A stretch of DNA of 64,000 nt from Undaria pinnatifida (lineage: Eukaryota; Sar; Phaeophyceae; Laminariales; Alariaceae): contig JABAKD010000010.1 in assembly GCA_012845835.1 (NCBI GenBank), forward strand, positions 16,937,204-17,001,203, written 5' to 3'. The notes under the pieces are model-generated. The model ran no database searches. It was given only the letters and a program-made list of their open reading frames with translations, and was not told the origin of the DNA. Below are positions 1-10,242 of the stretch, piece by piece. Each line of letters opens with the position of its first letter. The first letter of the stretch is position 1. The position numbers and the translations under genes are program-made.

Positions 1-915
1 ACCATCAGCAGCATGCCAAGTAGCAAGAGTGCGAGCGACAATAATTTTCTCGAACACTGACGAGCTACTGGACTCCAAAAACTCAAGCTCAGACATGATT
101 AGGGGTTCTACGACAACAGTAGAATCGTGCGCGGGAAGACAATCAGTAAAAGCTACGACAAGGGCCTCGTGTCTCGGTTTAAGATCAACACGTTCACGCA
201 ACCTGACATCGACTCCTTCTGCATCATGGTGGATAGCAGCGACGGACAGGTTAGAGTCGCTAGAGATAGTGGAGGGATCGGCGGGGCGGGAGGCGGGGTA
301 GCTAGTACGATGAACTGCTGGTATAGAATCACCAGTAGAAGGAAAAGACATTACTTGGTTTTCCCAATCAAGAATAGCTCCAAAAATAGACATGACACTG
401 TTATCAAGGAGTATTGAATCGGGACCAAGAGACGGTACAACTAATGCTTCGACAACGTGCGTAATCGTACCAAGGGTGAGTGAAAAAACAACAAACCCTA
501 AGACATTCAACGGCGAACCATTCGCTGCTTGCAAGGCAACGGCGGTTGGCGGGACAGGTTGGATAATGACAGAATGCAAGGTTGGGTGTGACTTTAACCA
601 TGCATGAGAAACTACAGACACATCAGTAGCAGTATCCACAGTGATTGCGGGTACTGGATAGTCTTCTACAGAGCCAGAAATCTGCACTCTGCGAGACAAA
701 AAGAACAAAGAAAAAGGATGGCGTTTGCATGCCAGCATCGAGCTGTGCCACGCAGTTGTCTTTTTATTATTATTTTCTGGGCGAACATCACCCATGACAC
801 TCAGGCTCATGTGGCGTGGCCGCTGAGTACTACGACTACATTCGGACACGCACGCAGACACCGGGGTATCATCAGCAAACGTCGCCCGCTTGCGCGGACG
901 GAGTGAGCTGGATAC
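1..915 (-). CDS. pol fragment: retropepsin-type aspartic protease and linker, incomplete at window edge
   Basis: This frame is open from 915 to the window edge and lies in the -1 frame relative to gag. The active site reads VDTAT with the aspartate at 636-634, so it is the DTA variant of the usual DTG/DSG triad. About 30-50 residues on comes ANGSPLNVLGFVVF, and near 435-385 SILLDNSVMSIFGAILDW, matching the second half of the retropepsin fold, where a hydrophobic stretch is followed by an I-LG-DFL-like loop. The sequence towards position 1 is acidic and Ser-rich and resembles the linker that precedes reverse transcriptase in Ty3-like elements. Two in-frame stops lie immediately upstream (948-946 and 918-916), so the domain cannot be read continuously from gag. 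The fold assignment is confident; activity is not. Confidence 0.7.
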
Positions 916-1277
916 CTAACTACTTCGATCGAGACAAGGACACTCTTAACAGACGAACCACGGTCAACTCCGTGACTGCTTCTACCATCGACAAGGACAT
1001 TCGGTACGGGACACTCAGTACCTACTGCTACTGTTGCGGTAAGTTTCCTCTTCGCGCTAACCTCGCCTACCGGACAGGTAGCAAGGTGGGTCCCAACTGC
1101 AGGTAGCGCTGCAACAGCTGGGCTCCGTCAGTTGTCTTCGCCACGTGTGCTGCTCGCCTGGCTCCTGCGGTCGTCTTCAGCATCGTCGTCGTCGTCGTCG
1201 TCACGGTGGTGGCGGCGGAAACGGCGAGAGTTGCCGCGGGGGGAATTCGACCTGTCGCGCTTTGAAACGTGGCGTGA
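916..1277 (-). pseudogene. Scrambled gag-pol junction with stops in every frame
   Basis: Gag ends at a TAG (1280-1278). The -1 frame then stays open from the gag end to about 1071 and stops there. The gag frame reopens from about 1127 to about 785 with protein-like composition, and the protease frame opens at 915. Coding-like sequence therefore hops between two frames with at least two shifts. A single programmed -1 shift at the gag end is conceivable, but the later stops point to decay. No slippery heptamer was identified with confidence. Confidence 0.5.
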
Positions 1278-2513
1278 CTAAATGTCGCGTGCCTTTTGCA
1301 GGCACGTGGACTCCCAGTGCCCTACGGGTTTGTCGCACCTATCATAGGTGCAGTGGGGGCGGGGTTTGCGTTGGTTGTTGCTTCGCTGAGTTCCCCGTTG
1401 GCGCGGCTGCTGGCGAATGCCTTGCTGCTGACGACCCTGCTGACGTTGCTGCCTTTTCGGCGACTGCAACTGACGGACAGCAGTGCGGTTTGGGACGGAC
1501 GTAAATGACATGGCGCTTATAGTGGTGGCCCCACCAGTGAGGCGTGCGGCCTCGTGACGGCGAGCACGCTCGACAGCTTCCTTAAAAGAAGTTACTGGTT
1601 TTTCCCCACTTTGCAACAATTGCAATGCGGGTGGCAGACTGTGTTGCCACAGTGTGACAGTTATCGCTGCCCAAGGCGTACGACCTTTGGCATGACGTTC
1701 GACAGCCGATTCGAATCGGAACATAAGCGCGCGGAAACGTAGCGCAGAGGCGGATACAGTCTCGCCTTTTTCGGTCTTGAAAGTCGCATGTTTAATGGCG
1801 CATTCCTCTACCGAATTAGAGGGCATGAGTATATCGAGAAGAGCTAATTTGAGCTCCTCCCAGGTGGAAGGCGGGACAAACGAACCGGGATTACTCATGT
1901 TCTCGGCATTGACAACGTTGGCACACCAATCAATCCTTCCTGACATTAGTTGTTGGTATAGCGTAAGACAAGGACCATCGCAGATAAGTGACAGGTGCTC
2001 AAAGGCAAGATTATCCGCGAATTTCTCGTCGTGCGGAACCACGGCTTTCGCTCGGAAACCAACAACGAGGCGAAACTGAGACAAGACCTCTGCGACATCA
2101 ACATCGGCGCTACCAGTTAAGCGCGGTAAGCTACGTACGTCATTGGGCGTGAAAGTGACAGCTTTCGGTGCGGACAGCACTCCTGCGTACGTGGGAACTG
2201 GTTGGACAGGGAGAGGGTTCGAGGGGTCAGTCTCGGACGAAGCGGCAGACGAACTACCTGAGACACTCATACTTGCCAGTTGTTGGAGCATGGAGTTGTG
2301 CTGGTCGGAGAGCTGGTCGATCTCGCCGTTTTCCATGCGTTCCAGTTGGTGATTGATGATGCGAGCTAGGCGCTCGCGGATGGCGACGATGGGTGCGGGA
2401 GAAGTCGGTGCAGGGGTTTCTGATGCATTCCCTTTGTGCTCCTGGACGCCATCCGAGCGTAGCGGGTTTTTTCCTCCCGCTGCGGGGTCGGCGTACTCTC
2501 CGTCAGTCGACAT
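1278..2513 (-). CDS. Retrotransposon Gag-like protein with CCHC zinc knuckle
   Basis: About 411 residues from the ATG at 2513; an in-frame TTG lies six bases upstream. The N-terminal 45 residues are polar and proline-rich. The middle (residues about 120-300) looks like a retrotransposon capsid, with motifs such as WEELKLALLDILMP and FRFESAVERHAKG. A strongly basic Gln/Arg-rich stretch follows, then a knuckle CTYDRCDKPVGHWESTC, spaced CX4CX5HX4C, 13 residues before the end. Basic region plus knuckle is the usual RNA-packaging module. The frame is intact. The start is set by the first ATG; the same N-terminus recurs, inverted, at 2603. No host gene is known to combine these features, so element-encoded Gag is preferred. 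Confidence 0.8.
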   Translation of the reverse strand: MSTDGEYADPAAGGKNPLRSDGVQEHKGNASETPAPTSPAPIVAIRERLARIINHQLERMENGEIDQLSDQHNSMLQQLASMSVSGSSSAASSETDPSNPLPVQPVPTYAGVLSAPKAVTFTPNDVRSLPRLTGSADVDVAEVLSQFRLVVGFRAKAVVPHDEKFADNLAFEHLSLICDGPCLTLYQQLMSGRIDWCANVVNAENMSNPGSFVPPSTWEELKLALLDILMPSNSVEECAIKHATFKTEKGETVSASALRFRALMFRFESAVERHAKGRTPWAAITVTLWQHSLPPALQLLQSGEKPVTSFKEAVERARRHEAARLTGGATTISAMSFTSVPNRTAVRQLQSPKRQQRQQGRQQQGIRQQPRQRGTQRSNNQRKPRPHCTYDRCDKPVGHWESTCLQKARDI

Positions 2514-2735
2514 CTCCAAAGACTAGGAATCGACACGAACAAGTTGGCGTCTGACGGCAGTTGAAAAATCAACTTGTTCGTGTCGATTCCTAGTCTTTGG
2601 AGATGTCGACTGACGGAGAGTACGCCGACCCCGCAGCGGGAGGAAAAAACCCGCTACGCTCTGATTGCGTCCAAGAGCGCAAAGGGAATGCACCAGAAAC
2701 CCCTGCACCGACTTCTCCCGCACCCATCGACGCCA
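2381..2735. repeat. Large inverted repeat over the gag start (arms about 166 bp, 23-bp spacer)
   Basis: Positions 2381-2546 and 2570-2735 are reverse complements with few mismatches, separated by 2547-2569. The left arm is the first 44 codons of gag plus leader; the right arm repeats these in the opposite orientation, with an ATG at 2603 and residues differing at only a few places (Asp-Gly to Asp-Cys, His to Arg, Ser to Pro). The gag leader RNA would therefore fold into a long hairpin covering its own start codon. Confidence 0.85.
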
Positions 2736-2779
2736 GTAAGATTCGTAGTCAAGACCGTCGGTGGGTCGTGATCCCACTT

Positions 2780-3115
2780 TTCTCTGCGTGAGCAGAGTGT
2801 TCTCTCTCTTGAACTACGACGGCGGAGTGTGTGACAACACGGGCTGATACAGCAGGCCGTTGACAGAGGGAGAGACAGGACAGGTTGAGAAGGACTCCCA
2901 GAAGTGCAAGGAGAAGGAGTAGTAGTTGTTGTTGTGTTGTGAGAGCGGTGGGCGAGCAGTTGTCAGTGCTCCCTCAGCTCTCGGATAAAAGGAACAATCC
3001 AGCGGGACCTTCCAAAGTCCCGCTGCGGAGAATCCGCTAGGCGGTGTATCCGCCGCGGAGGATCCGTCAGCGGAACGTGGAGGGGAAGGCTCCGTGGCGT
3101 GTTCTAGACATGACA
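2780..3115 (-). mobile_element. Candidate 5' long terminal repeat
   Basis: On the minus strand the segment begins TGTCATGTCTAG at 3115, carries a TATA-like TCCTTTTATCCGAG about 125 bases in, and is followed at 2776 by TGGGATCACGACCC, which begins with the TGG expected of a primer-binding site. GC-rich short repeats (variants of CCGC-GGAT) occupy 3010-3080. No second LTR lies in the window, so the ends rest on the TG start and the primer-site-like sequence only. Confidence 0.35.
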
Positions 3116-6100
3116 ATCTCCCGTGTTCCCCAAGCGATCCTTCCAGAAATGATGTCTGGAAGGTTGAAGGGGTTTCGACATTTTCCCTAGGCGTGTTGGT
3201 TCGGGGACATGGTATCCACACATGTAGTTTTTAGTTTGGAAATCATGTTCTGCTCCTCTAGAATCTTCTGTGCTTTTTCCACCCATCTACATCCAGCGCA
3301 TCTACGTATCGATAGTGCCAGTGCTGATGCCTCATGGAGAGACGAGCTCTGTGAAACTACGAGACATATTTACACATTTCAAATACAGCACGGTGATTTG
3401 GCCATGCAATGCCAACCACAATGAAAACGCGGGCAAAAAACAAAATAGTGTGCCAAGCCAGCACACCAGACACCACTCAGGGGACTACTTCGCATGGAAA
3501 AAAAAAATGAATATGATGGCAAACAAAACAAAAAAGGAAGAAGGCAATTGGAAAGAAAGGGAAACAGGACGGCACGACGGAAATGAAAATCAAAGCACAA
3601 CAGACAGCCGGCAACTACTAATAATAAGCAACACAGCAGATGACTGATGACGCCATCCAACCATCATCGGGGTCAGCAACCGTATTGCGTTTCGAATGAC
3701 CCGGCCGTAGGAATGGGAGCATCGCCGCGTGCCGCATGACAGATGATCTGTCACCTGCGCGCTGACGCCAAGCAGTAGTGGCGCCACTACCGCCATCGCC
3801 GCCCCCGTACCGAATACATAAACGAACCCTAAAATAGCAAAACTCAGCAACAAAGCAGATTACACCACTTGGACAGCGTCGGGGCGGCACCCAAACCGGG
3901 TTCCGAATGCAACTTGCATTGCTGCCTGGTCTGTCCTCTACCTCCGACCTGTATCTTCGACGGCGGTGCGCATAGTGATGGATACTACGTGCAATATATA
4001 TGTGGTAGTCTTTCTAGGGTGGCAAGCGGTATACCAGGTAGTCGGTTTCTCCAGGCGCTAGTAGTGAGACGTATGCACCAGTATGGACCTGGCACATCGT
4101 AGGCTGGCTCCCGATTTCACTTTTATATGTTTCTGGTGGAGGCGTGAATTGCGTCAGCTGTGATATATGCGTGTACCACTTTTGGTTTGTTTGTGTTTTT
4201 CCCCTGGGGTATTCTTCAGCTCCAGAGTGACTGGAGCCTGTCCTGTGACCACGGACCTGATTATGCGAGATAATGTGAGAACAACAACAACAACAACATA
4301 TGGACATGCTCGCCTCAAAAGCCTCGAAGCGTACTCAGAAGGAAAAACGGAAAGGGAAAAGGCAAAAGGGAAAAAATAGGTTAAAGGGACGAAGAAAGGG
4401 GGGGAAAGGGTGAAAGGGGAAAAGGGGAAACCCGATTCAGCGAAAACCCGCATACCAGCGGTGGTAGTACCGCAATATCGACTGACACTGCACCCCCGAG
4501 GGGGGTGGATAGAGCAGACGACCCAAGTGACGAAAACAAAAACAAAACGCGAGGTAGTCGCAATGGCTTGAGGTTACTACGAACCTGGTAGACCGGTTAT
4601 ACCTACTTCATAGGCGGCCGGGTTCCTTGCTACCCTGTCTGCCATCTCCCTGTTTTTTTCAACAGCGGTTTCCCACTCCCCCCACCCCACTTTCGGCTTT
4701 GAGCGTCACGCGTCCGGGCTGCGCGGCGCTCCGAGCTTTTCATTTCCTATTCTACGTGCCACCGGGCCGTGAACGTCGACTCTAGTGCTGTAGCGATACT
4801 GCACACTCGTGAAACATACGACATGATGACAAACACCCAAGATAACAACAACACGTACGGGATCACGTTTGGACATTCCCGAAACGTATCGCTGGATTTT
4901 CTGTTGACAAGGTTGTGTGGTATCTACTACTCGTGTCCTGGGTGATAGCACTCGTTTTCGAGTATGAAGTGTACCCGGAGCCTCTGTGCACCAGTGCGAT
5001 GATTTCATTTATAGATGAGCCTAGGAGGGGGGTTTGGAATAGATTACTCTCGGGTTGGGAAACTTTGCCGGAGGTACTGAAAATATTGGCAGTAAATGTT
5101 CGGGGTTGATACTCTGCTGCTCTTACTCGGAGTATGATACTCTTATTAATAGTATTTGGGGGTTCAATGCTGTTTCATATGTACTTGAGTATTTAGGATG
5201 TTTGTACTGAGGACTACTGCTGTTGCTCAGGTCAAGGTACTGTTCACCCGGCCAGTACTCGCAGTATGTCGCCCGTCAGCACCTGCCCAGTTCTGATGTT
5301 CATGCCGTGCTGCCTGTAATGGTAGTATATCGGTCATCAGTACTTCCATATTTTCGATACTCGCTCTACGAAACACTCTCGACACGCCTGGTATATTCGG
5401 AGAATGAAGTACGCTGGTAACACTTGTGAAATATACAAAATGATACCAAGATAAGAGCACCAACGTGAAAACGTTTCGACGTTCGGAAAACATGTCACCG
5501 GGTGTTCTGTTACCAAGTGCAAGCTTGTGGCCATCCACTCGTAACGTATCCTGGGTGACAGCATCATGCAAGGTAACCCCTCAAGTTACTGCTGTAGTAG
5601 AAGGGGAGGGGGGGGGGGGGCTAAATTTTGGAAATTTTGTTTCCATTAAATATTTTACCTCGTTAATTTTATCCTACAGAAATAATTCTTGCTATGGGGG
5701 GGGGTTGTAGTCGATATCAGTAGTGGGGGCAGCCCCCGGATAAGTTGCACGGGGGGTGTCGTCCCGTTTAAAACTGCACCCACGTTTTTCAGCACCGATA
5801 ACTTGGAATTTGTGGGGGATATTTTTTTGCCTTATGGGACCCAGAGCTGCTTACCAAACAGACGAGTTTTTCTTGTCTTAACTTACCGCGTACCGGCGTA
5901 CCTGGTACATCATTTCCCAGGGTACCGGTAGTTGTGGTTAACAGCACGTAGTCCGAGCGCGCGATGTAGCTCCGACACAGCAGGGTCACGATGCTGTTCT
6001 GCTCTGCTCTGCTGCAGCCAGAAATGGTTCCGGCGTCTGCAGTGTGCACTGCTACTGCTTGCTTGTGGATATGCACAATACTGTTCGTACATTGACTCTG

Positions 6101-6340
6101 GAATGCAGTCAGTAGCCACCGCCACCGTAGGCCTATTAATACCTCGTAGTCCAAGTAAGGTATAATGAAGTTCACTTTTCACCTGATGTTATTATAAGTC
6201 TAAATGAGGTATAGAGTCCACCTTTCATCCAATGGCAAGGTGCGTGTAAATGAAGTCCACCGTTCGCCATCTAAATAAGGTATGAAGTCCACCGTTCACC
6301 TGATGGCAGGTGTAACTAAGTTATTGAAGTCCGCCGTTCA
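3116..6340. other. Intergenic, no supported gene
   Basis: No open frame here has recognisable family features. The stretch holds A-rich tracts (3500-3560), an (AAC)n run near 4280, G-runs (5600-5620 and 5696-5705) and the diverged repeats listed separately. The segment 3265-3380 is similar to 29070-29180, sharing AGAGACGAGCTCTGT and flanking blocks, so part of it is a dispersed repeat. Confidence 0.6.
4790..5570. repeat. Pair of diverged direct repeats of about 150 bp, 600 bp apart
   Basis: Positions about 4795-4950 and 5405-5565 share ordered blocks: a CACT(C/T)GTGAAA-TATAC start, a CCAAGATAA block, a TTTTCTGTT-ACAAG block and the end CCTGGGTGA(C/T)AGCA. The copies are heavily diverged by substitutions and small indels, which suggests an old local duplication. 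Confidence 0.55.
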
Positions 6341-6360
6341 CCTGATGGTAAAGGCTGGTG
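6165..6360 (+). repeat. Degenerate tandem repeat, units of about 45-55 bp
   Basis: Four to five units share GAAGTCCACCGTTCACC-GATGG (variants at 6168, 6212, 6256, 6286 and 6327), joined by AT-rich linkers with TAAATGAGGTAT or TAAATAAGGTAT. It lies just upstream of the sigma-factor region. Confidence 0.65.
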
Positions 6361-6555
6361 TCCTTCTCGTTTAGCCCGTGGGGACCGCCGTCTGCATGAA
6401 AGTATTCCATCGGGGGTTAGGACCCCGAGCCTCACTGTTTGTGTAGCAGCGACGGCTGATGATTTCTTCCAAGCATGGAGATCCAACGACGAGGTCCGTT
6501 CCGCGGATGAGGGAGTTGAGCGGCTTGCATGCTGTCCTCCACGCAATATGGTTTA
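6340..6555 (+). other. GC-rich open segment upstream of the sigma gene, possible 5' exon
   Basis: One plus-strand frame is open through this segment and has coding-like composition (it includes TADDFFQAWRSNDEVRSADE), but the minus strand is open too. A nuclear-encoded sigma factor needs an N-terminal targeting sequence upstream of 7017, and this is the only GC-rich open block close upstream. No family match was recognised and no splice donor stands out. Confidence 0.2.
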
Positions 6556-6627
6556 CTGATCGCCTGCTTCCGTGTCTATTTTAAAAACATAAGTTAACCG
6601 TTTGTACCAGAGATGCGTTAATCTCCG

Positions 6628-6700
6628 AGCGAGGCTGGTAGTGGGGGAGATGGCGGTAGGTGAAAAGGCCCTCGTCACGGAAGACATCAAATACGTAGTA
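6628..6700 (+). pseudogene. Degraded copy of the start of sigma-factor exon 1
   Basis: In the frame starting at 6629 the segment reads ARLVVGEMAVGEKALVTEDI, against ARPVVESMTVAEEALLVEDV in the intact exon from 7018. Similarity stops at about 6700 and the frame closes shortly after. There is no counterpart of the rest of the exon. Confidence 0.65.
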
Positions 6701-6910
6701 AGATTCGAATGCATAAGCATGTAAATAGGTGTAAAAATGCATTATTTCGCGTTTACTATTTACAAATATATATATATATATATGTCATTCTTATTAATAA
6801 TGATATAACATCGGCCGTCGACGTATCGTCAACGGAGTGTTTTTGTCGGATCGCTCGCAATCAAAACGTCATCACACCTTGTCAGGGGGTAGGGCTTCTT
6901 GGTAGTATCT

Positions 6911-6945
6911 CTCAGAACGAGGCCAGTAGCGGAGTCGAGTAAAAG
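6911..6945 (+). pseudogene. Second, shorter copy of the sigma exon 1 start
   Basis: Positions 6918-6938 read TRPVAES in one frame, matching ARPVVES of the intact exon about 100 bp downstream, and the flanking CTCAG resembles the acceptor side. Similarity fades by about 6945. Confidence 0.5.
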
Positions 6946-7016
6946 GTGTGTCCTGACCTCCCCGTGTCTTTTGTTTGTATCATTCACCTCTTACTCGGTC
7001 CATGTCTTGTTTTCAG

Positions 7017-7471
7017 AGCAAGGCCGGTAGTGGAATCGATGACGGTCGCGGAAGAGGCCCTTCTGGTCGAAGACGTCAAAGCCCTCGCAGCATACCTCAA
7101 GATGCGCTCCAACCTGGCGATAGTGCTGGATCGAGAGCCATCGAGGGAAGAGTGGGCGGCTAGCGTTGGCATCTCGCCCGAAGCTCTAGCGGTGCAGATG
7201 AAGGCTTCGCAGCGCGCGCAGGAGCGCATCGTGGAGTCTAACATAGGCCTGATCGTCCTGATGGCTAGAAGGCACCACCCCGGAGCCCTCTCCCACGGAA
7301 CTATTACGAATGACGTCATCCAGGAAGGAAGCTTGGCGCTTTTGAGGGCGGCGGAGACTTTTGACCCCGGCCTTGGGTTTAGATTTTCGACGTATGCGGG
7401 GTGGTGGGTGAGGGACAGGGTGCAGCGGTGTGTTGTGGAGCAGGCGAGGCTTATTCGGCTCCCTCAGCACG
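7017..7471 (+). CDS. Sigma factor exon 1 (regions 1.2 to 2.4)
   Basis: Bounded by TTTTCAG at 7010-7016 and the donor GTGAGT at 7472. It ends after the first base of a valine codon. The region 2.4 helix that reads the -10 element ends at the splice site (RLIRLPQH). Confidence 0.85.
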
Positions 7472-8878
7472 GTGAGTTGAGCAGGCCGCAGGCACATCTG
7501 CTAACCCCCGCCCCCCGGCCTGCGCGCGCTCGCCGATGGGCGGTTTCTCGTTATGTAGCGTCTGTGTAGTACGTAGTATGCGAAGCTCATGTTGGTGGAA
7601 GGGAGGGGGCGAAGACGGGTTCGTGTTTTTTCGGGAATCTGATAGGAGCCGATGGCCTGTACCCTCTCTGTGGCGTATTTATAGAGAGCCAATGTTGCTT
7701 GGCTACTCGCGTGTACCTTGTACATGTAGCCCTGTGGTAGTGTTGACGTGCCGTGTCGAGCGGGGGTACTGTAGTTTGGAACGCGTTCGGTGCACCAGCT
7801 TGACCCTTTTAGTGCTTCGAAAATGATGCTACCCAGATTTCAAGTAGTACGTGCCTGAAAGGAGGCGCAGTTGTGCAAGGATTTGAGGACATAGGACACA
7901 ACTTGGTGCTGTAAAGGTGCGTGTTTCCGGGTCGCTGCATGGCTCGTTCTCGGCCAACTTACAAAGCCTTCTGTTCCATCCCTCGCCACCAAGTCGAATG
8001 GACGATATTGCCCGTTTCCACGCGCTCGCGGGCACGAAACGCCATCCACGCCGCCGTCCTTTCTAATCTACCCCGTTCTACCCCACTCTGCTTTACCAGT
8101 CCCCCATCCCTCGTCCCTCCCCCCCCCCCTCCGCCCCTCCCTTTCTCCGTCGGTGCGCACATGTTGGCTCACGGGTATGTTTTGCCGTACGTGCAACAAC
8201 ACAAATATCGCCTGTCTGTTTGTTTTGTAATTTGAACTTGTGGTCTGCGTGTTTGAAGTTCACAATTTTCGTCGAACTCTTGCGAAGACGAAGTCGGTGC
8301 TCCTAAAGGAGCTGGGCCGCGCGCCAACTTACGCAGAGATCGCGAAGCGGATGGAGGTGGACGTAGCCCGGGTGATAAGGTACTCCAACTGTCCGAACAC
8401 CTTCTCGCTGGACGAAGCTCCTTCCCCCTCGGGAGGAAACGCTGGCGGTGGAGGCGGTGGCGGAGGGGGGGGTGGGATAGGAGCGCGGGGAAAGATAGCG
8501 GGGGCGGGGTACCGGCACGAGAAGGTGGCTTGCTCGATGATTAACCCCGAGCAGCAAGCGGAGGCGATTTTGTTTGAAGGAAAGCTGGATAAGCTCATGA
8601 GCGTACTCAGCCCGGATGAGCGGCTGGTGGTTAGCCTTAGGTACGGCCTTGGTGGGACTGCTCCCACCACGTTAAATGAGGTTGCTGAGAGGGCTGGCTC
8701 TACGAGGCACCGGGTCAGGATGATGGAAACGCGCGCGCTGAACAAGCTGCGACGCCGGCCGGGGCGGCACCGCCGCGGTACGGCAAGGGGGGCGGGTGGG
8801 CGAGGAGGACGCGGTGGGGGACGCGGCGCCGGCGGGCGAGGGGGAAGGAGTGGCCCAATAACGGTTGAGGTGGCTTGA
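7017..8878 (+). CDS. Sigma-70-family RNA polymerase sigma factor, probably plastid-targeted (5' end incomplete)
   Basis: Sigma factors bring bacterial-type RNA polymerase to promoters; in an alga with a nuclear copy the likely partner is the plastid-encoded polymerase. Exons 7017-7471 and 8259-8878 join in phase across a GT-AG intron (GTGAGT donor, TTTGAAG acceptor), restoring a valine. Exon 1 gives regions 1.2-2.4: NIGLIVLMARR, TNDVIQEGSLALLRAAETFD, FRFSTYAGWWVRDRVQRCV, EQARLIRLPQH. Exon 2 gives region 3 (LAKTKSVLLKELGRAPTYAE), a poly-Gly linker, region 4 with its helix-turn-helix (LSPDERLVVSLRYGLGG, TLNEVAERAGSTRHRVRMME) and an RGG-rich tail. The first in-frame ATG in exon 1 is at 7039, but TTTTCAG at 7010-7016 is a good acceptor and no transit peptide is present, so upstream coding exons are expected. 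Confidence 0.88.
7472..8258 (+). other. Sigma factor intron (787 bp)
   Basis: GT-AG intron without recognisable coding content. It holds a C-rich tract at 8118-8145 and otherwise nothing supported. Confidence 0.7.
8259..8878 (+). CDS. Sigma factor exon 2 (regions 3 and 4, RGG tail)
   Basis: Starts after AG at 8257-8258 and ends at TGA 8876-8878. A run of about ten glycines (8444-8480) separates regions 3 and 4. The last 40 codons (8755-8875) are Arg/Gly-rich, a composition often linked to nucleic-acid binding but not part of canonical sigma factors. Confidence 0.85.
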
Positions 8879-10242
8879 GGTTGGTGTAACGGGGAGTGTA
8901 TTGCTGCAAGACGCACGTTGGCGCTGGCGCTCGAGAAGGCAGGATTCTCGGGGGGGTATGCGTTGCTGTGCTCTTGTGTAATTTGTTTCACCAGGGGTCT
9001 TGTTTATGGTAGATTATTTGCGGGCGGGGTGGGGATGTAGGGGCGGGTGGGTGGGTTGATGGTTTTGCACACGGGTGCTGTTTTGGGGACCCTTTTTGCT
9101 GTTGGCGGACAGATGTACATATGCCGTTTTTTACGGCACGTTGCTCGGAGAGATGGGGCGGACACACATATACAGACGACCAGACAGATAAGGGCGTGTA
9201 TGCGCTTACAGAGGAAGGTAGCCGTACATACATTCGAGTACAGGTTTGTGTTGCGGCTGGAGCTGTCGCCGGCAAGCTCTTTTGCGCGTTAGATGTTGTT
9301 CTGTTTTCTGTAGTCCCCCGAGATTGTTAAACTTCACTTCCAGCGAAAGGTACCGGTGAGGGCCATATTTTGGTCGCTGCCGTAACCGCTGCTGAGAGTG
9401 CCTGGGCGTGTTGACAGGGAGTGCTTGTGATGAAATAATAGAAGCTCAAAACACGCTTTTTTTTTTGTTCTTCCGTAGATTTCATGTGCAGGTTCACACC
9501 GAACACGTTTTTTTCGTAGAAAGAAAGCTGCACGACACACAACGGAAAAGACGGCAACAAAAGCGATCGCGAGAAGAAATGCCAGGAAGTCACTGATTCT
9601 GCCCCCTACGGCAAAAATACATGCGTTCTTGCCCTAGATAATTATAAGCTTAGTGAGATCTTCTGTAGCGACCTCCTCATACAACGGCCCAACCTAACTG
9701 AACGAAGGCGGAAGATGTGCTCGAAAGACCACGCGGACTAGGTAGGAGGGGTTTCCACTTTCTTTCACAAAAGTTCGTAGCCGTGTTTCTGGCCGGTTTT
9801 GGTTCGCTTCGGCTCTGGTTTGGGGTAAGGGTTGGAGTTATAGAGGTTGGATCTACACCGCCCGTACCTTGGTCACCAAGAAGTGCTTCCTAGCCCGCAG
9901 ACGTGCGAGAACACATCCACCAACACATCCACCAGAGATGCGCGCGACCCGATAGTAGAGGAAGCTCTTTTGATTTTCCCTTTGCTGTTCTGCTTCTTGC
10001 AACTTATACCGTTCACTTATTTCGTTCACCGCCACAAAAAACAAGCTAAAGGATAAGCAGGGTGACTAAACCTTTTAGAGTCGGCGTGCATTTCGGGCAA
10101 TCAATGCTTTCTTTAAAATATCGTGGGAAGGCACGGGAGCATACAACAGACTACAGTTGGCTGGTGTTTGCGGTGAAGCTTCTCTTCTTTGTCGCGGCAG
10201 CGTCAGCATGATCAAATATCGCAAATAATTTATTTAGGGGGC

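Larger units (their letters stand above)
1..3115 (-). mobile_element. LTR retrotransposon, 5' part (LTR candidate, gag, protease), truncated by window edge
   Basis: Read on the minus strand the order is LTR candidate (3115 to about 2780), leader, gag (2513-1278), then pol beginning with an aspartic protease and leaving the window at position 1. Gag carries a C-terminal zinc knuckle and pol carries a retropepsin domain, which is the standard order of LTR retrotransposons. Reverse transcriptase, RNase H and integrase would lie outside the window, so the superfamily (Ty3-like is likely) cannot be fixed here. The gag-pol reading frame is broken in the linker and the leader contains an inverted copy of the gag start, so this copy is probably not autonomous. 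The insertion lies outside the three host genes. Confidence 0.8.

Noticed and set aside
3270-3660. Lys/Asn-rich plus-strand frame of about 125 codons
   Set aside because: Composition follows A-rich DNA and there is no recognisable domain.
8329-8991. 220-codon minus-strand frame over sigma exon 2
   Set aside because: Shadow of the GC-rich sigma exon, Pro-rich, no family features.
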